From contig CAWDPQ010000005.1 of NCBI GenBank assembly GCA_963804245.1, forward strand, positions 1 to 64,000: 64,000 nucleotides of DNA, written 5' to 3'. The notes under the pieces were generated by a model, which did not search any database, was not told the origin of the DNA, and saw only the letters and a list, made by a program, of their open reading frames with translations. Shown here one piece after another: positions 63,167-64,000 of this stretch. Source of the stretch: CAWDPQ01 sp963804245 (GTDB taxonomy: Bacteria > Acidobacteriota > Vicinamibacteria > Vicinamibacterales > 2-12-FULL-66-21). The position numbers were made by a program, and so were the translations under genes. The number at the start of each line of letters is the position of its first letter. Within the stretch, counting starts at the first letter, position 1.

Positions 63167-64000
63167 TCAGAAATTCAACCAATACGCCCACTTGACCAGA
63201 AAGACATTCCGCGCCGGTGCGCTGAACACACCCCCGAAGTCCCGCTTGAAATCGAACGTGCCGCGTGTCAGCTCGTCCTCTCTTCCCTGCTGCCAGACGA
63301 CGAACAGCGTGGAGCCGGGCCGGTACTCCCATCGCAGCACGTTGGTGGTCCGGAACGATCGGTAATTGAAATCAGGGTTGTCCGAGTATTCGACCGGAGC
63401 ATATCGACGACCGTAGTCGCGCGCGCGCCCGTCGGCGAGCTGCTTGAAGGTGGTGTAGTCGCCGGCGGAGACGAACGGTTCCGCGTAGAGCTGAATCGTC
63501 AGCGTCGGGGTGACCGTGTAGTTCAGCCGCGTCCTGATCGCGACCGTGCGTTGATCGAGCTCGCCGAAGATATAGCGGTCGTCCAGCTGCTCGATCCATT
63601 GGGATTGATCGTGATTCCTGCTGACCGACACTCCCGTGTTCAGCGTCAGGAACGATGACGGCCTCCAGTTCACGGTCGGACTGATGTCCCAGGACGACGT
63701 GCCGTGTTCGTCCGCCGCGACGAAGCTGAAGATGCTCATCGAGACCGGCTTACGCTGATCGCCCTCGATGTATCCCCACACGCTCCGTTCCTGATTCCTG
63801 AACGCTCCCGGACCTCCGCGCGTGGCACGGTCGTCGAACGACTGCGGATTCAGGTTCACGCCCATCCCCGAGCCCCAGTGGTTGAGGAACACGATGTGCG
63901 CGTTCACGTTGAAGCCGAGGTTCAGCCGGTCGCCGTCGTAGTTCCAGCCCGCCCACTGATTGAGGTTGTAGCGGAAGCTGCGGAACCACTTCGTCGGACG
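63167..64000 (-). CDS. DUF5916-family outer-membrane protein, 3' part
   Basis: This is the C-terminal 277 codons of a larger gene that starts beyond the window; the frame is open to base 64000. It is beta-strand rich with alternating aromatics (WFRSFRYNLNQWAGWNYDGD, LTIQLYAEPFVSAGDYTTFK) and ends KWAYWLNF, an outer-membrane C-terminus. This matches the barrel of DUF5916 proteins, which carry an N-terminal carbohydrate-binding-like domain and are frequent in Acidobacteriota. The function is unknown. The stop is TGA at 63167. Confidence 0.82.
   Translation of the reverse strand, partial: RPTKWFRSFRYNLNQWAGWNYDGDRLNLGFNVNAHIVFLNHWGSGMGVNLNPQSFDDRATRGGPGAFRNQERSVWGYIEGDQRKPVSMSIFSFVAADEHGTSSWDISPTVNWRPSSFLTLNTGVSVSRNHDQSQWIEQLDDRYIFGELDQRTVAIRTRLNYTVTPTLTIQLYAEPFVSAGDYTTFKQLADGRARDYGRRYAPVEYSDNPDFNYRSFRTTNVLRWEYRPGSTLFVVWQQGREDELTRGTFDFKRDFGGVFSAPARNVFLVKWAYWLNF

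Noticed and set aside
1..64000. tRNA, rRNA, prophage, integrase or transposase genes
   Set aside because: No cloverleaf, rRNA core sequence or recombinase motif was found on reading both strands, so the repeats are not backed by an autonomous element here.

Overview
This 64 kb window is GC-rich, densely packed bacterial chromosome. It looks like an environmental member of the phylum Acidobacteriota, probably class Vicinamibacteria. That placement is inferred from gene content: a TonB receptor with a carboxypeptidase-regulatory domain followed by a CRTAC1/ASPIC-UnbV protein and a TPR protein, a Ser/Thr kinase fused to a PD40 propeller, many secreted S9 and other hydrolases, a planctomycete-type cytochrome/ankyrin fusion, Tat-exported sugar oxidoreductases, a DUF5916 protein and a TMEM175 protein. 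I see no rRNA, tRNA, phage, transposase or CRISPR array.

Layout. 1-1300: end of a GDSL esterase and a VapC/Phd-type toxin-antitoxin pair. 1400-8030: TonB receptor, CRTAC1 and TPR operon. 8040-15180 (minus): lipoprotein, cytochrome c, Gfo/Idh/MocA oxidoreductase, metallopeptidase, LLM flavin oxidoreductase and a receptor-like Ser/Thr kinase. 15390-17690: two-subunit GMC dehydrogenase. 17700-25690: DPP4-like peptidase, a cytochrome/ankyrin/terpenoid-cyclase-fold fusion, a sugar isomerase and an acylaminoacyl-peptidase. 25790-30130: RRM protein with a clear terminator, DUF2130 protein, YhcH-like protein, methyltransferase and a four-helix membrane protein. 30045-38330: PIG-L deacetylase fusion, propeller-phosphoesterase, small beta-barrel, propeller protein and DinB protein. 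38400-48150: POP-type peptidase, M20 peptidase, amidohydrolase and a second Gfo/Idh/MocA protein. 48270-57190: HD-GYP and HEAT operon, SnoaL/phospholipase-like/FAH operon, GNAT, TerB-like, cyclase and FKBP. 57700-64000: Ala/Pro-rich periplasmic protein, rhomboid, a membrane protein between two inverted 270-base repeats, small proteins, TMEM175, WYL regulator and the end of a DUF5916 protein.

Together the genes suggest an aerobic heterotroph living on peptides and sugars taken up or oxidised at the cell envelope. At least six predicted exported peptidases or amidohydrolases occur with a TonB importer, and two Gfo/Idh/MocA proteins, a sugar isomerase and a membrane-linked sugar dehydrogenase point to carbohydrate oxidation.

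Three window-wide features matter as much as any gene. First, at least nine genes are split by single-base frameshifts; I place 16 breaks with good support, and nearly all are one surplus base, often in a short homopolymer, which points to sequence error rather than gene decay. Second, seven genes carry a TANNNT-like -10 box exactly six bases before the start codon, the signature of leaderless mRNA. Third, intergenic spaces are filled with short tandem G-run arrays, palindromic elements between converging genes, and an almost identical 270-base repeat in two inverted copies.
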